Part shown: positions 8,526 to 16,876 of the stretch, one piece after another | How positions within the stretch are numbered: position 1 is the first letter of the stretch | How the letters are laid out: each line of letters opens with the position of its first letter | Source of the DNA: DATBLE01 sp963734065 | GTDB taxonomy: Bacteria > Actinomycetota > Thermoleophilia > Gaiellales > Gaiellaceae | Direction: 5' to 3' | DNA: 64,000 bases | Assembly: GCA_963734065.1 (NCBI GenBank) | Contig: CAVTFN010000005.1 | Span: 868,001 to 932,000, forward strand | Program-made: the position numbers and the translations under genes | Notes under the pieces: model-generated | Told to the model about the DNA's origin: nothing | Seen by the model: only the letters and a program-made list of their open reading frames with translations | Database searches by the model: none

Positions 8526-9488
8526 CTACCCGCTGATCATCTTCTTCTCGACGCCGACGCCGGCCGCGACCGCCCGCTCGTACTCGAGCGGCACGGTGGC
8601 GGAGTCCTGGAGCGCGATCCCGGTCGAGTCGAAGACCGTCACCTGGTCGTCGGACTGACGGCCCTCGAGCTCGCCGCAGACCACCTTGCCGATCTCGCCG
8701 GCAACGTGGTCCTCCGTGATCAGCCCCTCGGCGAGGGCGACGTTGATCTCACCGTCCTCGCGGCACTGACGGATGTCGTCGACGAAGACCCGGGCGCGCT
8801 GAAGCGTGCGCGGGTCGAGCTCCTGCTCGCCCTTCAGGTCGGCGCCGAGCGCCGCGATGTGCGCACCCGGCTTCACCCAGGTGTCGTCGACGAGCCACTT
8901 CCGCGCGTGGGTGCCGGTGACGATCACGTCGGCTCCCTCGACCGCCTCCCGCACGTCGGTCGTCCCCGTGATCGCGAGGTGCGGGTACTTCGGCGCCTGC
9001 TCGGCGAGGAAGCTGTCGACCGACTCCTGCGTCCTGCTCCAGATCCGCACGTCCTGCCACGGGAACACGGTGTCGCAGGTGGCGAGGGAGCCCCGGCCGA
9101 CGAGCCCGCTGCCGAGGATTGCGAGCACCTTCGAGTCCTTCCGCGCCAGCCACCGCGCCGAGCACGCTGCCGACGCGCCCGTACGCATGAGCGTGTGGTA
9201 GGAGCCGTCGCAGATCGCCAGCGGGAAGCCGGTCTCCGGGTGCGTGTAGATCAGGATCGAGAACACCGCCGGCAGCTCGTACTGCGCGTTGTCCTCACGG
9301 ATCGACACCCACTTGCACGCCGCCGCCTCGGGCTCCTCGATGTACGACGGCATCACCTCCCACTCGCCCCTGTAGCGGTCGAGGACGATGTGGCCCTTCG
9401 GCTCCATGTAGACGCGCCCGAGCCCGTGCATGCGGTACGCGTGCTCGACGCAGTCGACGTACTCGCCGGGGGTCAGCAGGCCGACCAT
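8526..9488 (-). CDS. Ornithine cyclodeaminase/mu-crystallin family protein
   Basis: A 320-aa NAD(P)-dependent enzyme of the OCD/mu-crystallin family: a substrate domain (EWEVMPSYIEEPEAAACKWV), then a Rossmann motif (VLAILGSGLVGRGSLATC) and DVIVTGTHARKWLV. Members act as ornithine cyclodeaminase, ketimine reductase or alanine dehydrogenase. The first canonical start is the ATG at 9488, but homology appears to begin seven codons earlier (LILSWSD), where only a CTG (9509) is available. The promoter side abuts a REP-like element, and the gene is transcribed alone. Confidence 0.82.
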   Translation of the reverse strand: MVGLLTPGEYVDCVEHAYRMHGLGRVYMEPKGHIVLDRYRGEWEVMPSYIEEPEAAACKWVSIREDNAQYELPAVFSILIYTHPETGFPLAICDGSYHTLMRTGASAACSARWLARKDSKVLAILGSGLVGRGSLATCDTVFPWQDVRIWSRTQESVDSFLAEQAPKYPHLAITGTTDVREAVEGADVIVTGTHARKWLVDDTWVKPGAHIAALGADLKGEQELDPRTLQRARVFVDDIRQCREDGEINVALAEGLITEDHVAGEIGKVVCGELEGRQSDDQVTVFDSTGIALQDSATVPLEYERAVAAGVGVEKKMISG

Positions 9489-9551
9489 GTCCGACCAGCT
9501 GAGAATCAGGGTCTTGCGGTTCCGCCAGCTCTCGATGTCGCGGAGATCTTA

Positions 9552-9636
9552 AGGGTCTGGCCCCGGAGGGGCCTGACCCTGCAGGCTGAGCGGGCCGCCG
9601 TTTCTCCAGGGACAGACCCCGCAGGGGTCTGTCCCT
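9552..9636. repeat. Composite REP/BIME-like element, copy 2
   Basis: AGGGTCTGGCCCC and its mirror GGGGCCTGACCCT, a linker containing GCCGCCGTTTCT, then AGGGACAGACCCC and GGGGTCTGTCCCT. It has the same order and spacing as the element at 4567-4650, and lies between two divergent genes, so it is not a simple terminator here. Confidence 0.75.
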
Positions 9637-9675
9637 AACCCATCGTCCGCTTCTCCACGTTCTAGAGTCCCTTCG

Positions 9676-10914
9676 ATGGACCGGGCACGGAGCACGAAAC
9701 GGATCGCGCACGACATCGAGGCGCTCTCCGGCCCCGAGTACACGCTCAGCGACGAGTCGATCCGGCGGTATGCCTACACGCAGGAGTACCGGAACACGCT
9801 CGACTGGTTCACCCGCGAGCTGGAAACGATCGGCTTCGACGTCGAGGAAGACCCTGTCGGCACGCTCTACGCCCGGAACCGACCGAGGGGCGAGCCGGTG
9901 TTCGGGCTCGGCTCCCACTGCGACTCGAACCGGAACGGGGGCCGCTACGACGGGACGATGGGCGTCGTCACCGCTCTGGAGGTCTGTCGGCTGAGCGCGG
10001 AGCTCGGCCTCGATCTGCCGCTCCAGCTGATCTCGTTCCTGGAGGAGGAAGGTTCCGGCTTCGGACAGATGCTGCTCGGGAGCCGGATCGTCGCGCAGCG
10101 CGTCGACGAGGAGGACCTCCGCGAGCGCTTCCGCTCGATCGACGACGGGCGCAGCTTCTGGGAGCACGCCGCAGCGGCCGGCTACCGACCGGAGCAGTGG
10201 CGCGAGTGCGCGCACGTGCTCGACGACCTGACGGGCTGGATCGAGATGCACATCGAGCAGGCGCGGGTGCTGCAGGACACCGGCAACCGGATCGGGCTCG
10301 TCACCGCGATCGCCGGCTACGTCCACGCAGACGTTCTCGTCCACGGCCGCGGCGACCACGCAGGGGCGACGCCGATGGACCTCCGCCTCGATCCGACCCT
10401 CGCGCTCTCGGAGACGATCGTCGAGCTCGAGCGCCTCGCGCGGGCCGCAGGCGAAGGCACGGTCGGGACGGTCGGCGAGATCGAGGTCGACCCAGGGCTG
10501 ATCAACGCGGTCGCCGCCGAGGTGCGCTTCTCGCTCGACATCCGAGGGCCGGTGGACAACGCCTACCGCGGCGTCGCCGCGGAGATCGCCGCCTTCGCGC
10601 AGGAGGCCGCCCGCCGGCGAGGCATGAGCGCCGAGTACCGCGAGCGCCAGACGCTGCCGGCGACACCGATGGACGAGCGGATCGTCGCGGCCCTCGAGGA
10701 GGCCGCGCGCGCAACCGCCGAGCCGTTCACGCGCATGCATTCGGGCGCAGCCCACGACACGATGTGCGTCGCCGACCGCGTGCCGACCGCGATGGTCTTC
10801 GTCCCCTGCAAGGACGGGATCAGCCACCACCCGGACGAAGATGCGGACCCGGCGGACGCGGCGCTGGCCGCCGAGATCATCCTGAACGCGGTTCAGGCGC
10901 TCGCGCGCGCATAG
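9676..10914 (+). CDS. M20 family N-carbamoyl amino acid hydrolase/allantoate amidohydrolase-like
   Basis: A 412-aa binuclear metal hydrolase of the M20 carbamoylase subfamily. It shows GSHCDSNRNGGRYDGTMG (metal His/Asp), SFLEEEGSGF (catalytic and metal Glu), MHIEQARVL, GYVHADVLVHGRGDHAG and SGAAHDTM, ending FVPCKDGISHHPDED. The family includes L-carbamoylase, beta-ureidopropionase and allantoate amidohydrolase; with a dihydropyrimidinase at 15449-16864 a ureido-acid substrate is likely. ATG at 9676 lies 7 nt after TAGAGT (9663-9668), a leaderless promoter. Its 3' end overlaps the convergent aconitase gene by 22 nt. Confidence 0.87.
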   Translation: MDRARSTKRIAHDIEALSGPEYTLSDESIRRYAYTQEYRNTLDWFTRELETIGFDVEEDPVGTLYARNRPRGEPVFGLGSHCDSNRNGGRYDGTMGVVTALEVCRLSAELGLDLPLQLISFLEEEGSGFGQMLLGSRIVAQRVDEEDLRERFRSIDDGRSFWEHAAAAGYRPEQWRECAHVLDDLTGWIEMHIEQARVLQDTGNRIGLVTAIAGYVHADVLVHGRGDHAGATPMDLRLDPTLALSETIVELERLARAAGEGTVGTVGEIEVDPGLINAVAAEVRFSLDIRGPVDNAYRGVAAEIAAFAQEAARRRGMSAEYRERQTLPATPMDERIVAALEEAARATAEPFTRMHSGAAHDTMCVADRVPTAMVFVPCKDGISHHPDEDADPADAALAAEIILNAVQALARA

Positions 10915-12803
10915 GCGACCAGGCCGCCCGCGAGCAGGATCGCCCGCTCGCGCCCACTGAGCTCCAGGCCGAGCCGGACCTCGCCGTGTGGGGTGACCGC
11001 GACGACCTCACGCCCGCCCTCGCGCACCGCCTCGGCCAGCCCGTCGATCCGCCACTCGTCGCCCTGCTCCACCTGCGCGTCGTCCGGGAGGACGAGCGGC
11101 AGGATCGCCTGTGCGATCAGGTTCGAGCGGTGGATCCGCGCGAAGCTCTTCGCGACGATCGCGCGGACGCCGAGGTACAGCGCCGCGAACGCCGCCTGCT
11201 CGCGCGAGGAGCCCTGACCGTAGTTGTGCCCGCCGACGACGATCCCGCCGCCCCACTCCTCGGCCCGGGCCGGGAACTCCGGGTCGAAGCGCTTGAACAT
11301 GTGCCGCGCGCAGGCCGGGATGTTCGACCAGATCGCCAGGCCGAGCACCCCGTCCGGAGCCATGTCGCCGGTCGAGACGTCGTCAGGGACGACGATCAGC
11401 AGCCGGCCCGAGACCGTGTCGGGCACCGGGGCCGGGATGGGCGGCGGCACGATGTTCTTCCCTGTCTCCAGCTCCACATCCCGTCCGTCGGCGGGCGGCC
11501 GGACGATCTGCCGGTCGTCCAGCCCGGGATCGCCGGGCGGAGCTTCGAGCACGGGCGGCGCGCCGAGGTCGCGTGGATCGGCGATCTGGCCGCGCAGGGC
11601 GGTCGCCGCCGCGGTCGCCGGCGAGCAGAGGTAGACCCGATCGCCGGGAGTGCCGCTGCGGCCGGGGAAGTTGCGGTTGAACGTCCGCACGGAGACGGCG
11701 CCGGCGGCCGGCGCCTGGCCCATGCCGATGCACGGCCCGCAGGCGGGCTCCAGCATGCGCGCGCCCGCGGCGACGAGGTCCGAGTACACGCCGGCCCGCA
11801 CGATCGTGTCGAGGATCTGCCGCGACCCTGGCGTAACCGTCAGGTCGAGCTCCGGATGCACCGAGCGCCCGCGCAGGACGGCCGCGACGACGGCGAGATC
11901 CTCGAACGACGAGTTCACGGAGCTGCCGACGCAGACCTGCTTCGTCGCCGTCCCGGCAGCCTCGCGGACAGGCACGACGTTCCCGGGCGACGAGGGGAGC
12001 GCGATCAATGGCTCGAGCTTGGCCAGATCGATCGTCTCCAGCTCCTCGTAGACGACCCCGGGATCGGCCGCCAGCTCGACGAACTCGTCCTCCCGTCCCT
12101 GGCCCGCCAGCCACGCCCGCGTGCGCTCGTCGCTCGGGAAGATCCCGGTCGTCGCCCCCGTTTCCATCACCATGTTGCAGATCGTTCCGCGGTCGGTCGC
12201 GCTCAGGGTCGCGACGCCGTCGCCGTGGAACTCGAAGATCCGCCCGCGGCCGCCGCGCACGCCGCGGCGCCGGAGCAGCTCGAGGACGACGTCCTTCGAC
12301 TGCACCCAGGGCGGAAGCGCGCCGCGCAGCTCGACCCCCACGACCACCGGCGCCTCGACCGTGTACGGCCGTCCCGCCATCGCGACCGCGACCTCGGTCG
12401 CGCCGGCGCCGATTGCGAGCATGCCGAGCGCGCCCGCCATCGTCGTGTGGCTGTCCGCACCGACCAGCACCCACCCGGGCCGGGCGAACCGCTCCAGGTG
12501 GAGATAGTGCGCGATCCCGTTGCCGGGGCGTGAGTAGAGCGCGCCGTACCGCGCTGCCCAGCTACGCAGGTACGCGTGGTCCTCGGGGTTCTTGTCGTCG
12601 AACTGGAGCACGTTGTGGTCCACGTACGACACGGTCGGCACGGCCACGCGGTCGAGGCCGAGCTGCTCGAACTGGAGGCAGGCCATCGTGCCGGTCGCGT
12701 CCTCGAGCAGGATCTGGTCGACCCGGAGCTCGATCTCCTCGTCCACGCCGCCGACCAGGTGCTCGGAGATGATCTTCTCCGTGAGCGTCTGCGGCCCGGC
12801 CAC
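10893..12803 (-). CDS. Aconitase family hydro-lyase (single-chain, ~640 aa)
   Basis: A 636-aa aconitase-superfamily protein with large domain (GADSHTTMAGALGMLAIGAG), cluster region (ACGPCIGMGQAP), TFNRNFPGRSGTPGD, and a fused swivel domain ending YGQGSSREQAAFAALYLG. Such short single-chain forms are annotated as aconitate hydratase. The position that is Cys in the canonical GSCTNSS cluster motif is Ser here (VCVGSSVNSSFED), with a Cys three residues earlier. GTG at 12803 follows a TAGGCT -10 box by 6 nt. It could be a TCA-cycle aconitase or a related catabolic hydratase. Confidence 0.85.
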   Translation of the reverse strand: MAGPQTLTEKIISEHLVGGVDEEIELRVDQILLEDATGTMACLQFEQLGLDRVAVPTVSYVDHNVLQFDDKNPEDHAYLRSWAARYGALYSRPGNGIAHYLHLERFARPGWVLVGADSHTTMAGALGMLAIGAGATEVAVAMAGRPYTVEAPVVVGVELRGALPPWVQSKDVVLELLRRRGVRGGRGRIFEFHGDGVATLSATDRGTICNMVMETGATTGIFPSDERTRAWLAGQGREDEFVELAADPGVVYEELETIDLAKLEPLIALPSSPGNVVPVREAAGTATKQVCVGSSVNSSFEDLAVVAAVLRGRSVHPELDLTVTPGSRQILDTIVRAGVYSDLVAAGARMLEPACGPCIGMGQAPAAGAVSVRTFNRNFPGRSGTPGDRVYLCSPATAAATALRGQIADPRDLGAPPVLEAPPGDPGLDDRQIVRPPADGRDVELETGKNIVPPPIPAPVPDTVSGRLLIVVPDDVSTGDMAPDGVLGLAIWSNIPACARHMFKRFDPEFPARAEEWGGGIVVGGHNYGQGSSREQAAFAALYLGVRAIVAKSFARIHRSNLIAQAILPLVLPDDAQVEQGDEWRIDGLAEAVREGGREVVAVTPHGEVRLGLELSGRERAILLAGGLVAYARASA

Positions 12804-12819
12804 CGGAAGAGCCTAGTTC

Positions 12820-13692
12820 TTGGGAGCTGTCCTCTTCGCCGGACTCGCGGGCCTGCTGTTCGGGGCCTTCGCGGTGGTCATCCGCCAGGGCCTCCAGCGC
12901 GGCGGCGACCCCGAGCTCGGGGCAGTGGTCGTCACCGGGATCGGCACCGCGGTCGCGGCACTGCTGGCGGTCAAGTCGTTCGCGGCAGGCGAGGTACACC
13001 TCGGCGACCTCTGGCCGTTCCTGCTGATCGGCGCCCTTGTGCCCGGCGTGACCCAGATCCTGTTCATCGTCGCCATCCGCGACATCGGCCCGTCCCGGGT
13101 GTCGATCCTGATCGGGACGGCGCCGCTGATGTCGGTCGCGATCGCGCTCGTGTTTCTCAACGAGCCGTTCCAACCGCTGCTCGTCGTCGGCACCGTGCTC
13201 GTGGTCGCCGGCGGAGCCGCGCTCGTCCGCGAGCGGACGCGTCCGGAGCACTTCCGGGCGTTCGGCGTCGTCCTCGCCCTCACCTGCGCCGCGCTCTTCG
13301 CCGTCCGCGACAACGTCGCACGCTGGGCCGCCCGCGACACCCATCCGCCGGCGCTGGCCGCCTCGACCGCCGCGCTGCTCGGCTCCTTCCTCGTCGTCCT
13401 CGCCTGGGTGCTGATCAGGCGCCGCGCCTCGTTCCGCGAGCACCTCCGGGCGGCGCTACCCGCGTTCGCGTTCGCCGGCGTCCTGCTCGGCTTCTCCTAC
13501 TCCAGCCTGCTGGAGGCGTTCGATCGGGGCAGGGTGTCGATCGTCGCCCCGCTGAACGCGACGCAGTCGCTGTGGGCGGTCTTCTTCGCCGCCCTGCTGA
13601 TCGGGAGGCACAGCGAGCGCATCGGCCCGCGCCTCGTCGCAGCCGGCGTCCTCGTCGTCGCCGGCAGCGCGATCATCGGGATCGTCCGCTGA
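12820..13692 (+). CDS. EamA/DMT family transporter
   Basis: A 290-aa membrane protein with about ten predicted transmembrane helices arranged as two EamA repeats (the first ends near GAALVRERTRP, the second starts at FGVVLALTCAALFAV). The drug/metabolite transporter superfamily exports amino acids, metabolites or drugs; substrate unknown. Start TTG at 12820 lies only 16 nt from the divergent aconitase start, so its promoter must extend into that gene or the start is further downstream. Its end overlaps the convergent dehydrogenase by 20 nt. Confidence 0.82.
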   Translation: MGAVLFAGLAGLLFGAFAVVIRQGLQRGGDPELGAVVVTGIGTAVAALLAVKSFAAGEVHLGDLWPFLLIGALVPGVTQILFIVAIRDIGPSRVSILIGTAPLMSVAIALVFLNEPFQPLLVVGTVLVVAGGAALVRERTRPEHFRAFGVVLALTCAALFAVRDNVARWAARDTHPPALAASTAALLGSFLVVLAWVLIRRRASFREHLRAALPAFAFAGVLLGFSYSSLLEAFDRGRVSIVAPLNATQSLWAVFFAALLIGRHSERIGPRLVAAGVLVVAGSAIIGIVR

Positions 13693-14734
13693 GGTCGGCC
13701 ACGCGCGCGGCGACCGCCTCGCCGACCTCACGCGTCGACGCGTCGCCGCCGACGTCCCGCGTGCGCGGCCCGTCCCGGCAGACGTCCTCGAGCGCGGCCA
13801 TCAGCGTCCGCGCCGCGTCAGGCTCGCCGAGGTGGTCGAGCATGAGCGTTGCGCTCCAGATCGCCCCGGCCGGGTTCGCGATCCCCCGCCCGGCGATGTC
13901 CGGCGCGGAGCCGTGCACCGGCTCGAACAGCCCCGGGACGTCGGAGCCGGGCGCGACGTTCGCGCTTGCCGCCATCCCCATGCCGCCCTGGATCGCCGCG
14001 GCCAGGTCGGTGAGGATGTCGCCGAACAGGTTCGACGCGACGACGACGTCGAGGCTGCCCGGATCGCGCACCATCCGCGCGGCGAGCGCGTCGACGAGCA
14101 CGCGCTCGTAGCGCACGCCGGGAAACTTGCCGGCGACCTCCTCGGCCACCTCGTCCCAGAGCACGTAGCCGAAGCGCGACGCGTTCGACTTGGTCGCGCT
14201 GGTGACCACGCCGCGCCGTCCTTCCGCGAGCTCGAACGCGTGGCGGAGGATGCGCTCTACGCCCACGCGAGTGAAGACGCTCGTCTCGATGCCCACCTCG
14301 TGCGCCAGCCCCTGGTGCGCGCGGCCGCCGACGCCGGAGTACTCGCCCTCGGTGTTCTCGCGGAGGAAGAGCATGTCGACGTCGGCCGGCCCGCGGCCGG
14401 CGAGCGGCCCCGGGATCCCGTCCAGCAGCCGCACCGGCCGGAGGTTCGCCCACAGGTCGAGCCGCTGGCGCAGCTCGAGCAACAGCCCCCAGAGCGACAC
14501 GTGGTCGGGAACGGACGGATCGCCGACCGCCCCCATCAGCACGGCGGCACGGCCGTCGAGGGCGTCGCGCCAGTCGGCGGGCATCATCCGCCCGTGCTCG
14601 TGCCAGTGGGCCGAGCCCCAGGCGAGCTCGGTCCACTCGACGTCTAGGCCGAGAGCGTCGACCGCCCGCCTGGCCTCGGCGACCACCTCCCGGCCGACCC
14701 CGTCGCCGGGGAGGAGCGCGACGCGGTGGCTCAC
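13673..14734 (-). CDS. D-malate/tartrate dehydrogenase (decarboxylating)-like, IPMDH family
   Basis: A 353-aa isocitrate/isopropylmalate dehydrogenase-family enzyme. PDHVSLWGLLLELRQ, ANLRPVRLLDG, LRENTEGEYSGVGG and VVASNLFGDILTDL fit the TtuC/DmlA subgroup (tartrate or D-malate dehydrogenase) better than LeuB. The reaction would be D-malate + NAD to pyruvate + CO2. Start GTG at 14734 overlaps the stop of the upstream amidase gene as GTGA. Next to an isochorismatase-fold amidase it could complete maleamate to pyruvate if a maleate hydratase (see LeuCD at 48211-50152) is available. Confidence 0.82.
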   Translation of the reverse strand: MSHRVALLPGDGVGREVVAEARRAVDALGLDVEWTELAWGSAHWHEHGRMMPADWRDALDGRAAVLMGAVGDPSVPDHVSLWGLLLELRQRLDLWANLRPVRLLDGIPGPLAGRGPADVDMLFLRENTEGEYSGVGGRAHQGLAHEVGIETSVFTRVGVERILRHAFELAEGRRGVVTSATKSNASRFGYVLWDEVAEEVAGKFPGVRYERVLVDALAARMVRDPGSLDVVVASNLFGDILTDLAAAIQGGMGMAASANVAPGSDVPGLFEPVHGSAPDIAGRGIANPAGAIWSATLMLDHLGEPDAARTLMAALEDVCRDGPRTRDVGGDASTREVGEAVAARVADLSGRSR

Positions 14735-15384
14735 ACGCCCGCGCCGACGGTCGCCGGCACGCGCTCGACGTACTCGAGGACGTCGTCGAGCGGGACGACG
14801 TCCGCGTACTTCGCGTCGATGTCGAACAGGTTCGCCTCGTGCGGCGCCTGCGCCCGGTCGGCCACGCACTCGCGCGGGACGAGCGTCGGGTAGCCGTACT
14901 GGAGCAGGTCGATCGCGGTCGCGCGGATGCAGCCGCTCGTGGTCGCGCCGCAGAGAATCACCGAGTCGACGCCCTGCGAGACCAGGATCGCGGGCAGGTT
15001 CGTGCCGAAGAACGCGGACGCGCCCTTCTTGAGCACGATCGTCTCGTCCTCGCGCGGCTCCAGGCGCGGGTCGATCTCCACCCAGCGCCCGCCGATCTGG
15101 AGGTCGCCCAGCGACGGCACCTTCTGCAGCCAGAGACCGCCGTCCTTCAGGCTCGGCTCGTAGCCGATGGTGGTGAAGATCACCGGCAGGCCCTTGCCCC
15201 GCGCCGCGTCGAGCAGCCGCCTGGTCGCCTCCACGGCGGCGCTCATGTCGGCGCCGAGGACGCACTCGGGGTCGGTGAAGCCGCAGCTGAAGTCGACGAC
15301 GAGAACCGCGGGGCGCGACCCGAGCGTGACGCTCTGGCCAAGCCCCGCCGCCGCGTAGACCTCCTTTGCCTGCTGATCGCTCAC
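14731..15384 (-). CDS. Isochorismatase-fold cysteine amidohydrolase
   Basis: A 217-aa cysteine hydrolase with the Asp-Lys-Cys triad: LVVDFSCGF (Asp), VLKKGASAFFGT (Lys) and CGATTSGCIRATA (Cys nucleophile with the cis-peptide ahead). The closest known activities are N-carbamoylsarcosine amidohydrolase and maleamate amidohydrolase. It is a paralogue of 50130-50753 (shared GSRWVEIDPR-like and HEANLFDIDAKY segments). ATG start at 15384. It is coupled to the downstream D-malate dehydrogenase-like gene and sits after hydA, separated by a 24-nt palindrome. Confidence 0.87.
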   Translation of the reverse strand: MSDQQAKEVYAAAGLGQSVTLGSRPAVLVVDFSCGFTDPECVLGADMSAAVEATRRLLDAARGKGLPVIFTTIGYEPSLKDGGLWLQKVPSLGDLQIGGRWVEIDPRLEPREDETIVLKKGASAFFGTNLPAILVSQGVDSVILCGATTSGCIRATAIDLLQYGYPTLVPRECVADRAQAPHEANLFDIDAKYADVVPLDDVLEYVERVPATVGAGV

Positions 15385-15396
15385 GCGCTCACCTGC

Positions 15397-15420
15397 AGTG
15401 ACAGGCTTAAGCCTGTCACT
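15397..15420. repeat. 24-nt perfect palindrome (AGTGACAGGCTT arm), copy 1
   Basis: Twelve-base arms AGTGACAGGCTT and its exact reverse complement with no loop. It lies between hydA and the isochorismatase gene. Near-identical copies occur at 19761-19783 (one base short) and 59461-59484. Confidence 0.8.
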
Positions 15421-15448
15421 ATCGTCCGCCCCTTCGCCGCGTGACGGC

Positions 15449-16864
15449 TCACGCTGTGACCTTTTCTACCGAGCCGAGCGCCTCGCCGACCCGCGCCCGC
15501 TTGACGAACTGGCCGGCGCCCGGCTCGGCGACGAGCTCGTCGTTCTCGACGATCACCTGGCCTCGGACGAGCACGGTCTGGGGTGCGCCGGTCACCTTCG
15601 TGCCCTCGAACAGGCTGTAGTTGACGTTCGAGTGGTGGTCCTTCGCCGAGATCGTGAGGGACTTCTCGGGATCCCAGACGACCAGGTCGGCGTCGCTGCC
15701 GACGGCGACCGTGCCCTTGCGCGGGTAGAGCCCGAAGCGCTTCGCCACGTTGGTGGAGGTCAGCTCGACGAAGCGGTTCATCGAGATCCGCCCGGTGCGG
15801 ACACCGAACTCGTGCAGCATGTGCAGCCGGTTCTCGATACCGGGCCCTCCGTTCGGGACGACCTGGAAGTCGCGGCCGTTGATTCCCTTCTGGTCGGGCC
15901 AGTTGAACGGGCAGTGGTCGGTGGAGACGACCGAGAGGACGTCGTTCTGGAGCGCCTTCCACAGGTGCTCCTGATGCTCCTTCGGCCGCGGCGGGGGCGT
16001 ATAGATGTACTTCGCGCCCTCCCAGTCCGGCTTCTCCAGCGCCGAGTCGTCCACGAACAGGTACTGGGTGCAGGTCTCGCCCCAGACGTCCCAGCCCTTC
16101 TCGCGGGCGAGCTGGATCGGCTCGACCGCCGGCTGGCAGGAGACGTGGACGACGTAGAGGGCGGCGTTCGCGACCCGGGCGAGCTGGATCGCACGGTTCG
16201 TCGCCTCCGCCTCCGTCTCCATCGGGCGTGTGCGCGCATGCCAGATCGGGTCGCTCTTGCCCGCGGCGACCGCCTCTTTGACGATCACGTCGATTGCATC
16301 GCCGTTCTCGGCGTGCACCATCACCAGCCCGCCGGTCTCGTTCGCGACCTGCATGGTCCTGAAGAGCGTCTCGTCGTCGACCATCACGGCGCCCTTGTAC
16401 GCCATGAAGAGCTTGTAGGAGGTGATCCCCTCGTCGGGCAGCTTCGCGAGCGCTTCGAGGCCGCCGCCCCCTTCGAGGTCGGTGACGCCGATGTGGAAGC
16501 CGACGTCGATCACCGGCTTGCAGCGCTCGATCTTCTCGAAGTAGTTCTCGAGCGCCTGCGGGAACGGCGTGCCCGGCGCCTGCATGCAGAAGTCGACCAG
16601 GGAGGTCGTGCCTCCGAACGCGGCCGCGACGGTCCCGGAGGTGAAGTCGTCGCACGTGGTCGTCCCGCCGAAGAACATCTCGATGTGCGTGTGCGGGTCG
16701 ATCGCGCCCGGGATCACGTACTTGCCGGTCGCGTCGATCACCTTGTCGGCGTCGACGTCGAGCGACTGGCCGATCGTCGTCACGGTGCCGTTCTCGGCGT
16801 AGATGTCGCCGACGTAGTCGTCGGACGCGGTCACGATGCGACCGCCCTTGATCAGCACGGACAT
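15449..16864 (-). CDS. hydA: Dihydropyrimidinase / D-hydantoinase
   Basis: A 471-aa cyclic amidohydrolase. Visible features: the HTH metal motif at residues 58-60 (DPHTHIEMFFGG), the Lys to be carbamylated in TSYKLFMAYKG, VHAENGD, VHVSCQPAVE, TQYLFVDDS and the metal Asp in STDHCPFNWPDQKG. It opens dihydropyrimidines or 5-substituted hydantoins to N-carbamoyl acids in the cytoplasm. ATG at 16864 has AGGAGG-like bases ahead. A TTGTATACAA site lies about 30 nt upstream inside the amidase gene, so it may have its own GntR-controlled promoter besides read-through. Confidence 0.93.
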   Translation of the reverse strand: MSVLIKGGRIVTASDDYVGDIYAENGTVTTIGQSLDVDADKVIDATGKYVIPGAIDPHTHIEMFFGGTTTCDDFTSGTVAAAFGGTTSLVDFCMQAPGTPFPQALENYFEKIERCKPVIDVGFHIGVTDLEGGGGLEALAKLPDEGITSYKLFMAYKGAVMVDDETLFRTMQVANETGGLVMVHAENGDAIDVIVKEAVAAGKSDPIWHARTRPMETEAEATNRAIQLARVANAALYVVHVSCQPAVEPIQLAREKGWDVWGETCTQYLFVDDSALEKPDWEGAKYIYTPPPRPKEHQEHLWKALQNDVLSVVSTDHCPFNWPDQKGINGRDFQVVPNGGPGIENRLHMLHEFGVRTGRISMNRFVELTSTNVAKRFGLYPRKGTVAVGSDADLVVWDPEKSLTISAKDHHSNVNYSLFEGTKVTGAPQTVLVRGQVIVENDELVAEPGAGQFVKRARVGEALGSVEKVTA

Positions 16865-16876
16865 ACGGCTCCTCCT

